A stretch of 64,000 nt of DNA from Eonycteris spelaea. Its lineage: Eukaryota > Chordata > Mammalia > Chiroptera > Pteropodidae. Below, one piece after another: positions 46,475-58,465 of this stretch (within the stretch, counting starts at the first letter, position 1; every line of letters begins with the position of its first letter). A program made the position numbers and the translations under genes. The notes under the pieces were generated by a model, which saw nothing but the letters and a program-made list of their open reading frames with translations, was not told the origin of the DNA and searched no databases. The stretch is taken from positions 2,542,001 through 2,606,000 of the forward strand of contig PUFA01000183.1 in NCBI GenBank assembly GCA_003508835.1, written 5' to 3'.

Positions 46475-48065
46475 AAATACAGATATTTTTGAGATATAAT
46501 ATACATGTGGTAAAATTCAACCTTTTTTGGTATTCAGAAATTTGAATTCTGAAAAACATATACTTACATAAGCATCATCATAATCATGATGTAGAACATT
46601 TTCATCACCCCGAAACTCTCATAGATCTTTATTGTCAGGCCTCTCATTCTACTCTCAGTTTCTAGCAACCCGTTCCTCATCCCCATATTTTTTCAGTTTC
46701 CAGCATGTTATTAAAGTGGAATGATAGAACCTGTAGCTTTTTAAGACTGACTTTTTTTCACTTAACATAATACATTTGTGTTCATCCACGTTTTTGCCTT
46801 TATCATTAGTCCATTCCTTTTAATTTCTGAATCATATTCCATTGTATCAATATGCCAGTGTTATTCATTCACCAGGTGGTGGTTACTTGGGTTGTTTCTA
46901 ATTTTTGGAGATTATGAATTAAGTTGCTATAAACATTCACATACAGCTTTTTGTGTGGACATATGTTTTCATTTTTCTTGGGTAAGTACCCAAATGCTAA
47001 ATCATGTAAGTGACATTTAATCTTATAAGGAACTTTCAAACTGTTTTCCAAAGTGGATGTAATATTTTGTAGTACTATAAGCAATGTATGTGGGTGTCAG
47101 TTGCTCCACATTCTTATCAGTTTTTAATTTTGACAGTTTTTAAATTTTAGCTATCAAATAGATATGTATTAGTATTTTACTGTAGTTTTAATTTGCATTT
47201 CCCTAATGACTAACAATGCTGAGTATATTTTCATTTGATCATCGCCCTCCATCCATCTTCTTTGCTGAGGTATCCAAATATTTTGCCCATTTTTACTGAG
47301 TGGTTTATTCTTATTCTTATTTGTCAAATTTCTTTGTATGTTCTAGATACCAGTCTTTTTATACTAAATGTGTTTTTAAAATACTTTTCCCTAGTCTGTG
47401 TGTTGCCTACTTATTTCCTTTACTTAAAGTGCCTTTGACAAGAGCAGAATTTTAAATTTTGACAAAGTCTTGTTTATTATTTTTTCTTTCATGATTTCAT
47501 TTTTTGTACCAGCTAGGAAATTTTTGCCTTATCTATGGTTGCAAAGACATTATTCTTTTATTTTCTCTAAACATTTTATATTATTAGGTTTTACATACTG
47601 GTCTATGTTTTATTTCAAATTGGTTTTTGTGTACAATGCAATGTATGGGTCAAGGTCCATGATTTTACATATGGTGTCCAAATTGCAGCATAATCTGTTG
47701 AAAATGATCTTTTCTCTTTTGAATTTCTTTGTATCCTTAGTTTTGGAGTTCATGAATAAAGTTGCCATATATTTGCATCTACATTGTATTCTGTTTTATC
47801 TCATTGGTCTGCATTCATCAATGCATGTGCTAATAATTCCTGCAGCTTTCTAGAAGGCTTGAAATCAACTTTGCTCTTGTTCAAAATTGTCTTCTCTGCA
47901 ATTTCCTTTGCTTTCTCATATGAATTTTAGAATTATCTTGGTGATTTCTATGAAAACAACTTGCTGGGATTACATTCAATCTTACAGATCAATTGAGGAA
48001 GGAGTAACATTAACAATATTGAGTCTTCCTGATCGTCTTTCGATACCAAATAATTTCTTCTACCT
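46475..48065 (-). mobile_element. Old LINE-1 (L1M), 3' part
   Basis: Antisense L1 3'UTR ('gagatataatatacatgtgg' near 46491, 'aacattttcatcaccccgaa' near 46597) runs into the ORF2 tail ('cttgggttgtttctaatttt' near 46887, 'tttaatttgcatttccctaa' near 47188) and then ORF2 C-terminal sequence to about 48060 ('tgctgggattacattcaatc'). The copy is 5'-truncated and strongly diverged, with no usable frame. Confidence 0.8.
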
Positions 48066-48287
48066 TAGATTTTGAGACGAGCTACCTAAGTGACTGGATA
48101 TGAACTATTGGCAAATAATTCATACTGACTTTATCCCTATAGGACAAAAATCAGCTGCTTATGTATATTGAAATTATGGGTCTAAGTTTTACTCCTTTAT
48201 TTAAATATGTTTTTTGCCATGTAGCATCTAAATGCCCTTCTTCTGTGATTAGGGTAATTTGCTCTACCCCTTGAAACTGGGCTCAAG
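48066..48287. other. Unassigned; left part of a split older element
   Basis: The last 60 or so bases ('gaaactgggctcaagcatgtg') appear to continue at 54892 after the L1 insertion. The joined text has the look of a MaLR-type LTR. Confidence 0.4.
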
Positions 48288-48302
48288 CATGTGACTAGCT
48301 TT
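48288..48302. repeat. Target-site duplication, left copy (full-length L1)
   Basis: 'catgtgactagcttt' matches 'catgtcactagcttt' at 54877-54891 at 14 of 15 bases. The T run after it is the L1 poly(A) tail on the opposite strand. Confidence 0.88.
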
Positions 48303-48751
48303 TTTTCAATTACAGTTGGCATTCATACCATATTAGTTTCAGGTGTACAGCATAATTGTTAGACATTTATATGATTTATTGAAGTGATTCCCCCTGATAT
48401 ATCTAGTACCCACCTGATACCATACAGTTATTACAATATTATTGACTATATACCCTATGCTGTAATTTATATCCCCATGACTATTCTGTAACCGTCAATT
48501 TGAAATTCTTAATCCCTTCACCTTTTTCATCCAGCCTCCTAACCCCTCCCATCTGGCAACATTCAGTTTGTTCTTTGTATCTATGAGTTTGTTTCTGTTG
48601 TGTTTGTTCGTTAATTTTGTTTCTAGATTCCATATGTAAGTGAAATCATATGGCATTTGTCTTTCTTTGTCTGACTTCATTTAGCATAATATCCACCAGG
48701 TCCACCCATGCTGTCACAAATGGTATGATTTTTTTCTTTCTTTTTTTTTTT

Positions 48752-48988
48752 TTATAGCTGACTATATTCCATTATATATATGTACCAGTTCTTCTTTATC
48801 CAATCTTCTATTGATGGGCACTTAGATTGTTTCCATAGCTTGCAAATTAGTGTTTTGGATGTCTTCAGATAGATATCTAGAAGTAAAATTGCTGTGTCAT
48901 AAGGTAGTTCTATTTTTAATTTTTTGAGGAACCTCTGTACTGTTTTCCATAGTGGCTGCACCAATTTACAATCCCACCAACAGTGCAC
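48752..48988 (-). pseudogene. L1 ORF2 C-terminal remnant
   Basis: The minus frame reads [20 protein letters not shown], the well-conserved L1 ORF2 C-terminal block, followed by a diverged SIEDWIKKNWYIYIMEY. The frame is closed on both sides by stops. An upstream block of the same protein is at 49366-49638 (KTRINSKWIKDLNVRPKTIK-like text). Confidence 0.9.
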
Positions 48989-49365
48989 ATTTTCTCCACA
49001 TCCTCACTAACACTTGTTTGTTGATTTATTGATAATAGCCATTCTGACAGGTGTGAGGTAATATTTCATTGTGGTTTTAATTTGCATTTTCTTATGAATA
49101 ATGATACTGAGCTCCTTCTCATATGTCTATTGGTCATCTGTATGTCCTCTTTGAAGAAATGTCTATTCAGATCCTCTGACCATTTTTAGATTGGGTTGTT
49201 TGTTTTTTGGTTATGAGTTATATAAGTTCTTTATAAATGTTGGATATTAACCCTTTATCAGATGTATCATTGGTGAATATCTTCTCTCATTCAGTAGGTT
49301 GTCTCTTCATTTTGTTGTTGGTTTCCTGCTAAGCAAAAGTTATAGTTTGATATATTCTCGTTTGC

Positions 49366-50681
49366 CTATTTTTTCTTTTGTTTCCCTTGTCTAAGGGGAT
49401 ATAACAAAAATACATTACTGAGAGCAACATCAGATAATTTACTGCCTGTATTTTCTTCCAAGAGTTTTATAGTCTTGGGTCTTACATTTAGGTCTTTAAT
49501 CCATTTTGAGTTTATTCTTGTATATGATGTCCAAAAGTCTTGTTTCATTTTTTTTTTTGCAGGTATCTGCCCAGTTCTAATACTATTTATTGAATAGACT
49601 GTTTTTACCTTATTATATATTCTTGCCTCCTTCGTCATAGATTAAATGACTATATAAGCATGGATTTATTTCTAGACTCTCTATCCTGTTCCATTGATCT
49701 GTGTCTAATATTATGGCAGTACCATACTGGTTTGATTACTAGATCTTTGTAGTATAGTTTGATCAGATAGTGTTGTATCTCCAATATTGTCCTTTTTTTC
49801 TCAAGATTATTCTGGCTATCCTGAGTCTTTTGTGGTTCCATGTAAATTTTAGAATTATTTGTTCTAGTTCTGTAAAAAATACCATTGGTATTTTGATGGG
49901 GATGGCATTGAACTTATACTTTGCTTTGGAGAGTATGGACATTTTAATGATGTTAATTCTTCCTATCCATGAGCACAATATAATATACTTGCATTTCTTT
50001 GTATCTTCAATTTTTTAAATTCAATTTCTTATGATTTTCTGATTATAGGTCTTCTACCTCCTTGGTTGAATTTATTCCTAGGTATATTTTTTTGATACAA
50101 TTTTAAATGAGATTGTTTTCTTATTTTCTCTTTCTGATAGTTTATAATTGGCATATAAAAATATAACTAATTTCTGAATATTAATTTTGTATCCCACTAC
50201 TTTACTGAATTCATTTATCAGTTTTAATTTTTTTGGTGGAATCTTTAGGGTTCTCTATATATATTATTATGTCATCTGCAAATAATGACAGTTTTACTTC
50301 TTTCTTTCCAATTTGAATGTCTTTTATTTCTTTTTCTTGTCTGTGCTTTGGATAGTACTTCCAATAACATGTTGAATAAAAGTGGCAAAAGTAGACATTC
50401 TTGTTTGTTCCTGATCTTAAGGAAAACACTTTTAGTTCTTCCTCATTGAGTTTGATGTTAGCTGTGAGTTGAGTTTGTTGTATCAGACATGTATTATGTT
50501 GGGGTATCTTCCCTCTATTCCCACTTTGCTGGGAGCTTTTATTATAAATGAATACTGGATTTTATCGAATGCTTTTTCTGCATCTATTGATATGATCATA
50601 GGATTTTTATCCTTCACTTGGTTTATGTGGTGTATCACATTAATTGATTTGTGGATATTGACTAAACTTGTATCCCAATAA
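49366..50681 (-). pseudogene. L1 ORF2 reverse transcriptase remnant
   Basis: Several short minus frames cover the L1 polymerase. The catalytic motif is intact locally at 50211-50429 (SLFADDIIIYIENPKDST). The post-RT segment lies at 49763-49978 ([20 protein letters not shown]). The frames are different and separated by stops, so the enzyme is not made. Confidence 0.9.
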
Positions 50682-51699
50682 TAAATTCCACTTGATAATA
50701 ATGTATAATCTTTTTAATGTCTTGCTGAATTTTGTTTGCTAATATTTTATTGAGAACTTTTGCATCTATGTTTGTCAGGGATATCTGACTATAATTTTTT
50801 TTTTGTAATGTCTATATCTGGTTTTGAAATCAGGGTAATGGTGGCCTTGTCAAATGAACTTGGGAGCTTTTCCTCCTCTTCAATTTTTTTTTGGAGCAGT
50901 TTAAGAAGAATAGGTGTTAATTATTCTTTTAATATTTGTAAAATTCACCTGTGAAGCCATTTGGCCTACAACATTTATTGGAAGTGTTTGATTATTGATT
51001 TGATTTCATCAGTAGTTATTGGTCTGTTCAGATTTTTTGTTTTTTCTTGACTCAGTCTTGGAAGATTTTATGTTTCTAGGAATTTATCAATTTCTTTCAG
51101 TTAATTCAATGTGTTGGAATATAATTACTCAAAGTATTTTCTTACAATTTTTTGTGTCTCCATGGTGTCAGTTGTCATATCTCTTTTATTTATGACTTTA
51201 TTTACTTGGGTCTTCTCTCGTTTTTCTTGATGAGTCTTGTTAAAGGTTTATCAATTTCATTTATCTTTTTAAAGAACCATCTCTCAATTTTATTGATCTT
51301 TTATATTGTTTTCTTAAAATTCTATTTTCTTTGTTTCTGCTCTGATCTTTATTATTTCTTTCTTTCTACTCACTTTGGGCTTTGTTTGTTGTTCTTTCTA
51401 TAGTTCCTTTAGGTGTAAGGCAAGACTGTTTGTTTGAGATTTTCTTGTTTCTTGAGGTAGGCCTGTATAGCTATGAATGCCCTCTAAGAACTGCTTTGGC
51501 TGGTCCCATAGATTTTTAGGTCATTGTGTTTTTATTTTCGTATATCTCAAGGTATATTTTGATTTCTTACTTGATTTCATTGTTAACTCATGTATTGTTT
51601 AATAGCATGTTATTTATCCTCCATTTGTTTGTGTGTTTTTAAGTTTTTTTCTTGTGGTTGATTTCTATTTTCAGACCATTGTGATCAAAGAAGATGCTT

Positions 51700-52400
51700 G
51701 ATATTATTTAAATCTTCCTAAATTTACTGAGATTTGTTTTGTGGCCTAGTATGTGGTCTGTCCTGGAAAATATTCCATGTGTACTTAAAAAAAATGTAAA
51801 TTCAGATGCTTTGGGGTGAACTGCTCAAAAAATACTAATTAAATTCATCTGGTCTAATGGGTCATTTAAAGCTGGTATTTCTTCAATGATTTTCTGTCTG
51901 AATGAGCTATCCATTGATGTTAATGGGGTGTTTAAGTCCCCTACTATTACTGTATTACTGTCAATCTCTCCCTTTGTGTCCATCAATGTTTGAATTATAT
52001 ATTTAGGTGCTCCTATATGGTTGCATAAAAGTTTATGTAAATGTAAATAATTCACAAATTATATCTTCTTGTTAGTTTGATCTCTCTGTCATTATTTGTC
52101 TTCTGTTATAGCTTGTTTTAAAGTCTATTTTGTCTGATAAAAGCAGTGCTGCCCCAATCATTTTCCAATTCTATTTGTATAAAATATCTTTTTCATCCTT
52201 TATTTTCAGTCTGTGCGTGTCTTTCAATCTGAAGTGGGACTCTTGTAGACATCATATGTATGGGTGGGTCCTGTTTTCTTATTCATTCAGCCACACTATG
52301 TCTTTTGAATGGAGCATTTACTTCATGTACATTTAAAGTAATTATTGATAGGTATGTAATTATTTTCATTTTATTGTTTATCTATCTACCATCTGTCTAA
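51700..52400 (-). pseudogene. L1 ORF2 endonuclease remnant
   Basis: The minus frame 51825-52055 keeps the endonuclease core NTVIVGDLNTPLTSMDSS, with Asp and Asn of the catalytic GD(F/L)N motif, then QKIIEEIPALNDPLDQMNL. The endonuclease nicks target DNA for L1 insertion. The frame is open for only 76 codons. Confidence 0.88.
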
Positions 52401-52449
52401 TATTTTTTCTTCTTCTTTATAAGAGCTTGGGAGCCTTTCCTATTCTTAA

Positions 52450-53300
52450 TGTTACTTTTAACATTTCTTGTACTACTAGTATGGTGGTGATGAACTTTAC
52501 TTTTCCTTGTCTGGGAAGCTCTTCATCTCTTCTTCAGTTCTAAACTGATAACCTTGTTGGGTAGAGCAATCTTGGTTGCAGGTCCTTGCTTTTCATCACT
52601 TTGAATATTTTGTGCCAATCTCTTCTGATCGGCACAGTTTCTGTAGAGAAATCAGCTAACAGTCTTATGGCAGCTCCTTTGTAGGTAACTGCTTTTCTTT
52701 TGCTACTTTTAAAATCCTTTCTTTGTTTCAAAGCTTTGGCATTTTAATTATGATGTGTCTTGGTGTGGGCCTCTTTGGGGTCATCTTGTTTGGAATTCTC
52801 TGAGCTTCCTGGATTTGTATGTCTATTTTCTTCACCAGGTTAGGGAAGTTTTTCTTCATTATTTCTTCAAGTAGATTTTAAAATCTTGCTCTTTCTCTTC
52901 TCCTTCTGGTACTCCTATGATGTGAATGTTGGTATACTTGATGTTGTCCCAGAGTTCCTTAAACTAACCTCATTTTTTTTCTTTTTCTATTTTAAATAGG
53001 TGTTTTCTGCTACCTTGTCTTCCAGATTGCTGACTCGATCCTCTGCTTCATCTAACCTACTATTGGTGCTTTCGAGTGTTTTCTTCATTTCAATTATTGA
53101 ATTATTCATTTTTGATTGGTTCTTTTCTATGGTTTTTATGTCACTTTTTATGCTTACTATTTCTTTGTTGAAATTCTCACTGAATTCACCTATTTTTTTC
53201 TAAATTCGCTGAGTATCCTCATCACCAGTGTTTGAATTCCGTATTTGGTAAATTGCTTGCTTCCATTTTGATTAGTTCTTTTTCTGGAGTTTTGTTCTCT
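52450..53300 (-). pseudogene. L1 ORF1 remnant
   Basis: The minus frame 52540-52731 carries the C-terminal RNA-binding part of ORF1p (YKGAAIRLLADFSTETVPIR, then KDLQPRLLYPTRLS). Upstream on that strand, 52.86-53.3 kb is the coiled-coil and RRM-edge region in broken frames. ORF1p is the trimeric RNA chaperone of the L1 particle. Confidence 0.85.
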
Positions 53301-53349
53301 TCTTTCATTTGGGACATGTTTCTTTGTCTTGTCATTTTGTCTGCCTCCC

Positions 53350-54876
53350 TGTGTTTGTTTTTTATATGGTTTAGGTAGGGCTGCTATACTTCCTGGTCTT
53401 GATAGAGTGGCCGTATATAGTCAGTGGCCTATGCACCAAATGGCACAGTTTCCCATGTAACATGAAACAGGTGCTCCATACCCTCAGGCTGTCTGGCTAT
53501 GAGAACTGGCTGTGACTACAGCCGATGAGTTGCTGTGTGGAGGCTAACCAAATAGAGTAGGATTCACCACAGCAGAGCTCTGGTACCTGCCAAGACTACC
53601 TTTCAGGTTTGCCATTTGTGGAGCTAATCTGGTGGTGCTCTGGTGTGGTTTGAAGCTGGCCACAAGCTATTTTGGTTCTGGGGCCTCTTGGGAGGGGCTC
53701 CAGCGCAGGCCTAAGACAGCTGCTTCCTGTGCCTGGCCTAGGGCCACCTGGTAGGAGCTTCAAAGTGATCCTTAGTTGGTCACTGCTTGACCTGGTCCTG
53801 GAGGTGCCAGGGAGCAGCTATGCTGTGAATTGAGGCCAGCTGTCATTAGTGCCATTTCTGTGGCTGCTCATCAGGAGGCACAAGGCATGCTAAGGCCAGT
53901 CACTGCCTGCCTGGGGGCCTGCAGACTTTTGAGAGCTTTTAGAAAAATCGGCAGCATAATCTGAGGCCTACTGCTTATGCAGAAGCTTGCTGAAAGAGGC
54001 TTGAGTGGTGTATGTGTTGGTTGGTTGGTCTCAGGGAGTCACTAGGGTGGGGTGAGCAGTGTTTCCAGGGTAATGCAGATTCAGTTTTGATGCCCCTATG
54101 CCTGTCTTTGCAGGTGTGCGGAGGAAGGCTCAACTAAGGAATAATGGTGCCCTCCTGTGCCTGTAGGCATTATGGGATGAAGACTCAACATAGGATCAAT
54201 GGCTGCTTCTTTAGCCTTTGCCCTGAAGCCACGTAATTCAGTTTCTCCCTGTATGTCTCTGGCGTCTTTTGAGTTGCTGTCCCTTCACTGAAGCTTAGGA
54301 TGAGTGTTTGTGAGTCAGTGAGTTTATGCATGGGCCTTTAAGAGGAGGCCTGTGTTTTCAGCAGTCTTCCATCTCACCGGAAGGGAATACTGCTGATTTT
54401 CACAGGAAGGCGTTGTGGGGACTCCTCTTCCCCAAACTAGAGTTCCAAGCTGGGGAGCCCAATTTGAGGCGGGGTTCTGTACTCCTCAGAGGTGACCTCC
54501 ACAGCTGAGATATCTCTGCTTATTCTCAACTGCCACAGATGGAATTGGAAGTAGTGATCAGGACTTAGCTGACTTTCTGTTATGATAATTTTCTCTCTTT
54601 AATACTTGGTATTGAGAATGAAGGAAAAAAAATCAAGAAACATGATAAACCCATGGATTTAACTACATGGTGTGGGATCAGCCTGTTTCACATTTCACCT
54701 CACCTATTAGTCTCAACATGGATTCTTCTTTACATCTTTTGTTACAGGACTTTTGTTTAGTTAGTCTTCAGGTAGTTCTCAATGGTGGTTTTTCTGAAGT
54801 TTAGTTGTAATTTTGATGTGGTCATGACAAGAGGTGAGCACAGCATTTACCTACTCTGTATCTTGACCAGAAATCT
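53350..54876 (-). promoter_or_regulatory. L1 5'UTR with former internal promoter
   Basis: GC-richer, about 1.5 kb long and ending next to the target-site duplication, as expected of an intact L1 5' end. The plus-strand 60-codon frame at 54326-54508 lies inside it and is not supported. Part of this segment (54541-54668) recurs inverted at 55412-55537. Confidence 0.75.
54541..54668 (+). repeat. Inverted repeat, left arm (inside L1 5'UTR)
   Basis: 128 bases whose reverse complement is found at 55412-55537 at about nine of ten identical bases, with one small gap. Confidence 0.9.
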
Positions 54877-54891
54877 CATGTCACTAGCTTT
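54877..54891. repeat. Target-site duplication, right copy (full-length L1)
   Basis: 'catgtcactagcttt', one mismatch to 48288-48302. Confidence 0.88.
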
Positions 54892-55235
54892 GTCCTATGA
54901 AATTTAGCAAATGTAATACAAAGACTTGAAATTATCTTGTACATTGGTACTTGCTTTCTTGTGCTTTTGCTATTTCCTTGAGGATATGCCTCCTAGTGAA
55001 GGAGAGGTATGTGAAGCAAAACCAAGTTGTCCCAGTCATTTTAGTCAAGGGCAGCCTAGATCAGTTGACAGTGACTAATCCCTAGTATAGAAACATGCAC
55101 AGTCAAGTTTAGCATTACCAACTATCTAGCCAATTACTCCAAATGCAGGAGCTATAAACGTTTATTATTGTATGTCATTGAAATTTGTGTTTCTTTGTTA
55201 TGTAGCATCATTGTGCAGTAGATAACTGATACATC
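54892..55235 (+). mobile_element. MaLR-type LTR remnant, right part, tentative
   Basis: Continues the sequence interrupted by the L1 ('tgtcctatgaaatttagcaa'). It ends with 'agataactgataca' after 'tttgttatgtagca', a terminal pattern common to several MaLR-type LTRs. The assignment is from memory of the consensus style only. Confidence 0.45.
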
Positions 55236-55380
55236 TGGGCATCTGGGTAATACATAAGCCTTCTGAACTCTTTAGAAATGGCATCATGTCACGATCATTG
55301 TGCAGTAGATAACTGATACATCTGGGCATCTGGGTAATACATAAGCCTTCTGAACTCTTTAGAAATGGCATCATGTCACG
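55207..55380. repeat. Perfect 87-bp tandem duplication
   Basis: 55207-55293 and 55294-55380 are identical over 87 bases, from 'atcattgtgcag' to 'catgtcacg'. The unit starts in the presumed LTR end and extends into flanking sequence. 87 is divisible by 3, so an overlapping 115-codon minus frame (55198-55545) stays open through both copies and repeats a 29-residue unit. I do not regard that frame as a gene. Confidence 0.97.
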
Positions 55381-55411
55381 ATTTACCAAGGTTGGGGCAT
55401 TCTTTAACCAA

Positions 55412-55537
55412 ATGTAGTTAAATTCGTGGGTTAATCCTGTCTCTTGATTTTTTTCTTCATTCTCAATACCAAGTATGAAAGAAAGAAAATTATCATAAGA
55501 GAAAGCCAGCTTAGTCTTGATCACTACTTCCAATTCC
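55412..55537 (-). repeat. Inverted repeat, right arm (L1 5'UTR copy outside the L1)
   Basis: Matches the reverse complement of 54541-54668. It lies beyond the L1 target-site duplication, so it is not part of the same insertion. Confidence 0.9.
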
Positions 55538-56649
55538 AGAATCAAGTAAAATTGTTAGACTATGAAGAACTGTATGTCACTTTATTTTTATTTATAATCA
55601 CAAGGAAGTTATATTTTCTTTAACCCTGTGGTAAATGATTGAGCATCCTGACTGTGTTAGGGGGATGGATATAGAGGGAAAGTTCAACAGAAAGACAGGC
55701 AACCAAAAATGACTAATCAACATTTTTTTTGATCAAAGTTCTTAGAACTATTTGCTGAAATGTATGTTTTCATTTTAATAGGTATTCTTTGAGGTAGGAA
55801 TGCCATAACATAAAGATAAGAGTTGTACCATTTAAGACATGTTTGTGAAGTTTAAACCACAAACTTGGCTGCAGTTGAAATGTATTCAGCTCCTTCCTGC
55901 TGTGTTCGAAGCCCTCCCAAAGGCTGGACTGGCAAAGTTTGTTGCTGCTCTGCTCTTCCCATCTGGCACCAGTGACTACAATACAATGGTAGATATTTAA
56001 CTCACATTAAAGTACATTTAGAAGTATTAGCATTTGTGTTTCTCAGGGCTTTCAAATAGGACACATTACTAATCAGTGGGGTGCATATAGATCAGAGGCC
56101 TTTAATAGCGGGATGATTTTGTATAGCTTAAATTTATGTTTTCTAGTAAAACCAAAGAGAAGACAGATACCCTGCAGCCATGCTGCTGTCAAAGATAATA
56201 ATCCTGGAAGAGGGTCCTCTAGGCCCCAGGATATGACTTGGCCATGTTCTGTCCATTTTTAAGAATGCTTAAGGTTGCCTGGAGTACTTGAGACTTTAAC
56301 CCCTGGAAGTTGTCTTATTTGGTTTATTTTGTTCCCTAACCCCTATCCAGTCTCTTGAATGACTTTGTCATTAACCTATAAATTACATTGCCTCATAGAT
56401 GAATAAAAGTAGACTTTGGAAAAACTAATTTTTGTTTAGATTAAGTTCTTAGGGAAAAAATAGAAAGCACTTGTCTCTGAAGCCAGTCTGAGGTCTATGC
56501 CCATAATTCAAAGCAGGGTGGTCAAAAAAGTCAGGGCTTGTGAAATATTCTGAAAATCAGATAAGGTCTCCTAGTATGCTTACATGAAATGAATAAATCA
56601 CAGCACGTTCAATGAAAATTATAGAAGACCAATGATGCAAGGGAATCAT
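55538..56649. other. No gene recognised
   Basis: Unassigned AT-rich sequence without a motif-bearing frame. Confidence 0.4.
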
Positions 56650-56875
56650 ATACACTTGGATTAAAATCTCTTCTCTCCCCCTCACCAACTGTTGGATAGA
56701 GTCTCAGTTTTCTCAACTCTAAATTGGGGATAATAAAAGAACCTGCTTCAAAGGGTTGTCATAAACTTTAAAAGAAATATTATATAGACAGTGCTTGATG
56801 CTGTCTGCAACCAAGTAAGTTTTCAATGTGGTAGTTAGTAATGTTGGTGTTATTGCCATTATTTCTAGTGAAAAT
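56650..56875 (+). repeat. MIR SINE, tentative
   Basis: 'cagttttctcaactctaaat', 'tggggataataaaagaacct' and 'caaagggttgtcataaactt' fit sense MIR order. Diverged at both ends. Confidence 0.6.
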
Positions 56876-57559
56876 GCTTGTGATGTGGTGTTATGTCAAA
56901 AACAGGATACTAACTTAGATCTGCAGTATAATTAAAACTGTGCTAAAAATAGTAATAGAGAAAAGGTTGGAATTAGATAAAAAATTTATTGTGTGAATTA
57001 AGACAGCAATTCTTTTGCTACAGTATTACACTAAATTTATGATTAAAATACTTAAAAATAAATGAAAATTATTTCACTTATGGACAATATCACTTATAAA
57101 TGTATGTAATATTTTTATATGATATTCTTACCAAATAGTTTAAACTCAATTCAGTCATGTAGAAACAAGCATATAAAACAAGACAGTGGGATATTTTGGA
57201 ATACAATTTTCCTGAACTCTTTAGAAAGATAAATGCCATTAAATAGGGGGGAAAAAAGAGAAGGCAGGAGAACTAAGAACTATACTATAGTAAAAGAGAT
57301 CGAAATAATATAACAACCAATAGTAAGTGTTAATATTAATTGGATGCTAGTTAGAGAGAAAAAGATTGTCAATTTTAAGAAAATTGGAAAATTTAAACAG
57401 GGCTTATATATTATATGATACATGTTAATTATATATCATATTTAAACATGTATGATATGTGTTTCTTAACTGTGATGAAGAAAATGCCATTATGTTATAG
57501 AATACCCTCTTTCCTAGGAAAATGCATGCTGAAGTCTTCGTGAATGACCTGTCATGATT
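56876..57559. other. No gene recognised
   Basis: AT-rich unassigned sequence. Confidence 0.4.
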
Positions 57560-57706
57560 TTGACTATATATCTATATCTGTCTGTATATATCTCTCTATC
57601 TATCTATCATCTACCTATCATTTATCTATCAGCTACCGACCTACATACCTGCCTACCTATGTATCTATCTACTTACCTACCTACCTATCTACTTATCTAT
57701 CTAGAG
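57560..57706. repeat. (ATCT/ACCT)n imperfect tetranucleotide tract
   Basis: Over 140 bases of tatc, tacc and ctac units with many interruptions. The 64-codon plus frame here is a Ser/Tyr/Leu repeat artefact. Confidence 0.92.
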
Positions 57707-58299
57707 AAATAAGGAAAATAAAAATAAATAAATTATAGTATTACAAAAGTGAGGAAACTTAAAGGTCTAATTCAAATGATACAGAGAGAAATCAAAGGAT
57801 TGAAACATTCAAGTGGATAGGATCAAATCCACAGATAAACCATACTTAATATTGTTAGCTGTTATTTCTTTTTTGAAATATTAGGTTTTCTGAGGGAATA
57901 GAAAATTCTCTTCCTAAAGTTTCCAGCTTTCTGATGCCTGAAATCTCCTGTCTCTGAAAGAAATATAACAAGGTTTTTGAAAGTCATATTCATTATTGTA
58001 TTGGTATTATATCTATGGCTTAAAAATCTTACATTTTTAAAGTGATTTTATATCTGTTAAATGTTTTGGATTACACAGGAAGCCAATTGTAAGCAACTGT
58101 GAGTCTTAAACATGGTTTATTTTACACAGACTTATTTCTTACTTCTACCAATAATTCCCAGAGGATTGAAATTATGTTATTCAAACATATATATGTATAT
58201 ACATATATGTACTTATATATTTTACTCTCTCACTTCCTGAAATGCTCAGCACCAAATTTTGGTTTTGGTAACTTCTCACTATTGGTTCAGCATCTAATA
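57707..58299. other. No gene recognised
   Basis: AT-rich unassigned sequence with a short (TA)-rich tract near 58185-58215. Confidence 0.4.
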
Positions 58300-58465
58300 C
58301 AAAAACATTAAGATACAGTCCCTACCCTAAGGAACATACAGTCTTTTGAGTAACCAACACATACACAAGCAGTTAGAATGATGTGTTATGATGGAGATCA
58401 GCACATAGTGCTATAGGAGAAGAGAGGAAAGGTGTCTAATACCAGATTAGGGGCAAGGGAGAGAC
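58300..58465 (-). repeat. L2 LINE fragment, reverse orientation
   Basis: 'tccctaccctaaggaacata' and 'cagtcttttgagtaaccaac' and 'atgatgtgttatgatggaga' resemble antisense L2. Confidence 0.5.

Larger units (their letters stand above)
48301..54876 (-). mobile_element. Near full-length LINE-1, degenerate
   Basis: A 6.6-kb minus-strand L1 bounded by a 15-bp target-site duplication. From right to left it has a 5'UTR (about 53.35-54.88 kb), ORF1 (about 52.45-53.3 kb), ORF2 endonuclease (51.7-52.4 kb), reverse transcriptase (49.9-51.5 kb), C-terminal region (48.75-49.9 kb), 3'UTR (48.3-48.75 kb) and a T run. Length and order match a complete L1. No ORF survives, with many stops and frameshifts, so it is inactive. 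It inserted into what looks like an older MaLR-type LTR. It is the least damaged L1 in the window. Confidence 0.9.

Noticed and set aside
55198..55545. 115-codon minus frame with a repeated 29-residue unit as a repeat protein
   Set aside because: The repeat comes from the 87-bp DNA duplication, and its start region is antisense L1 5'UTR. Nothing else supports coding.
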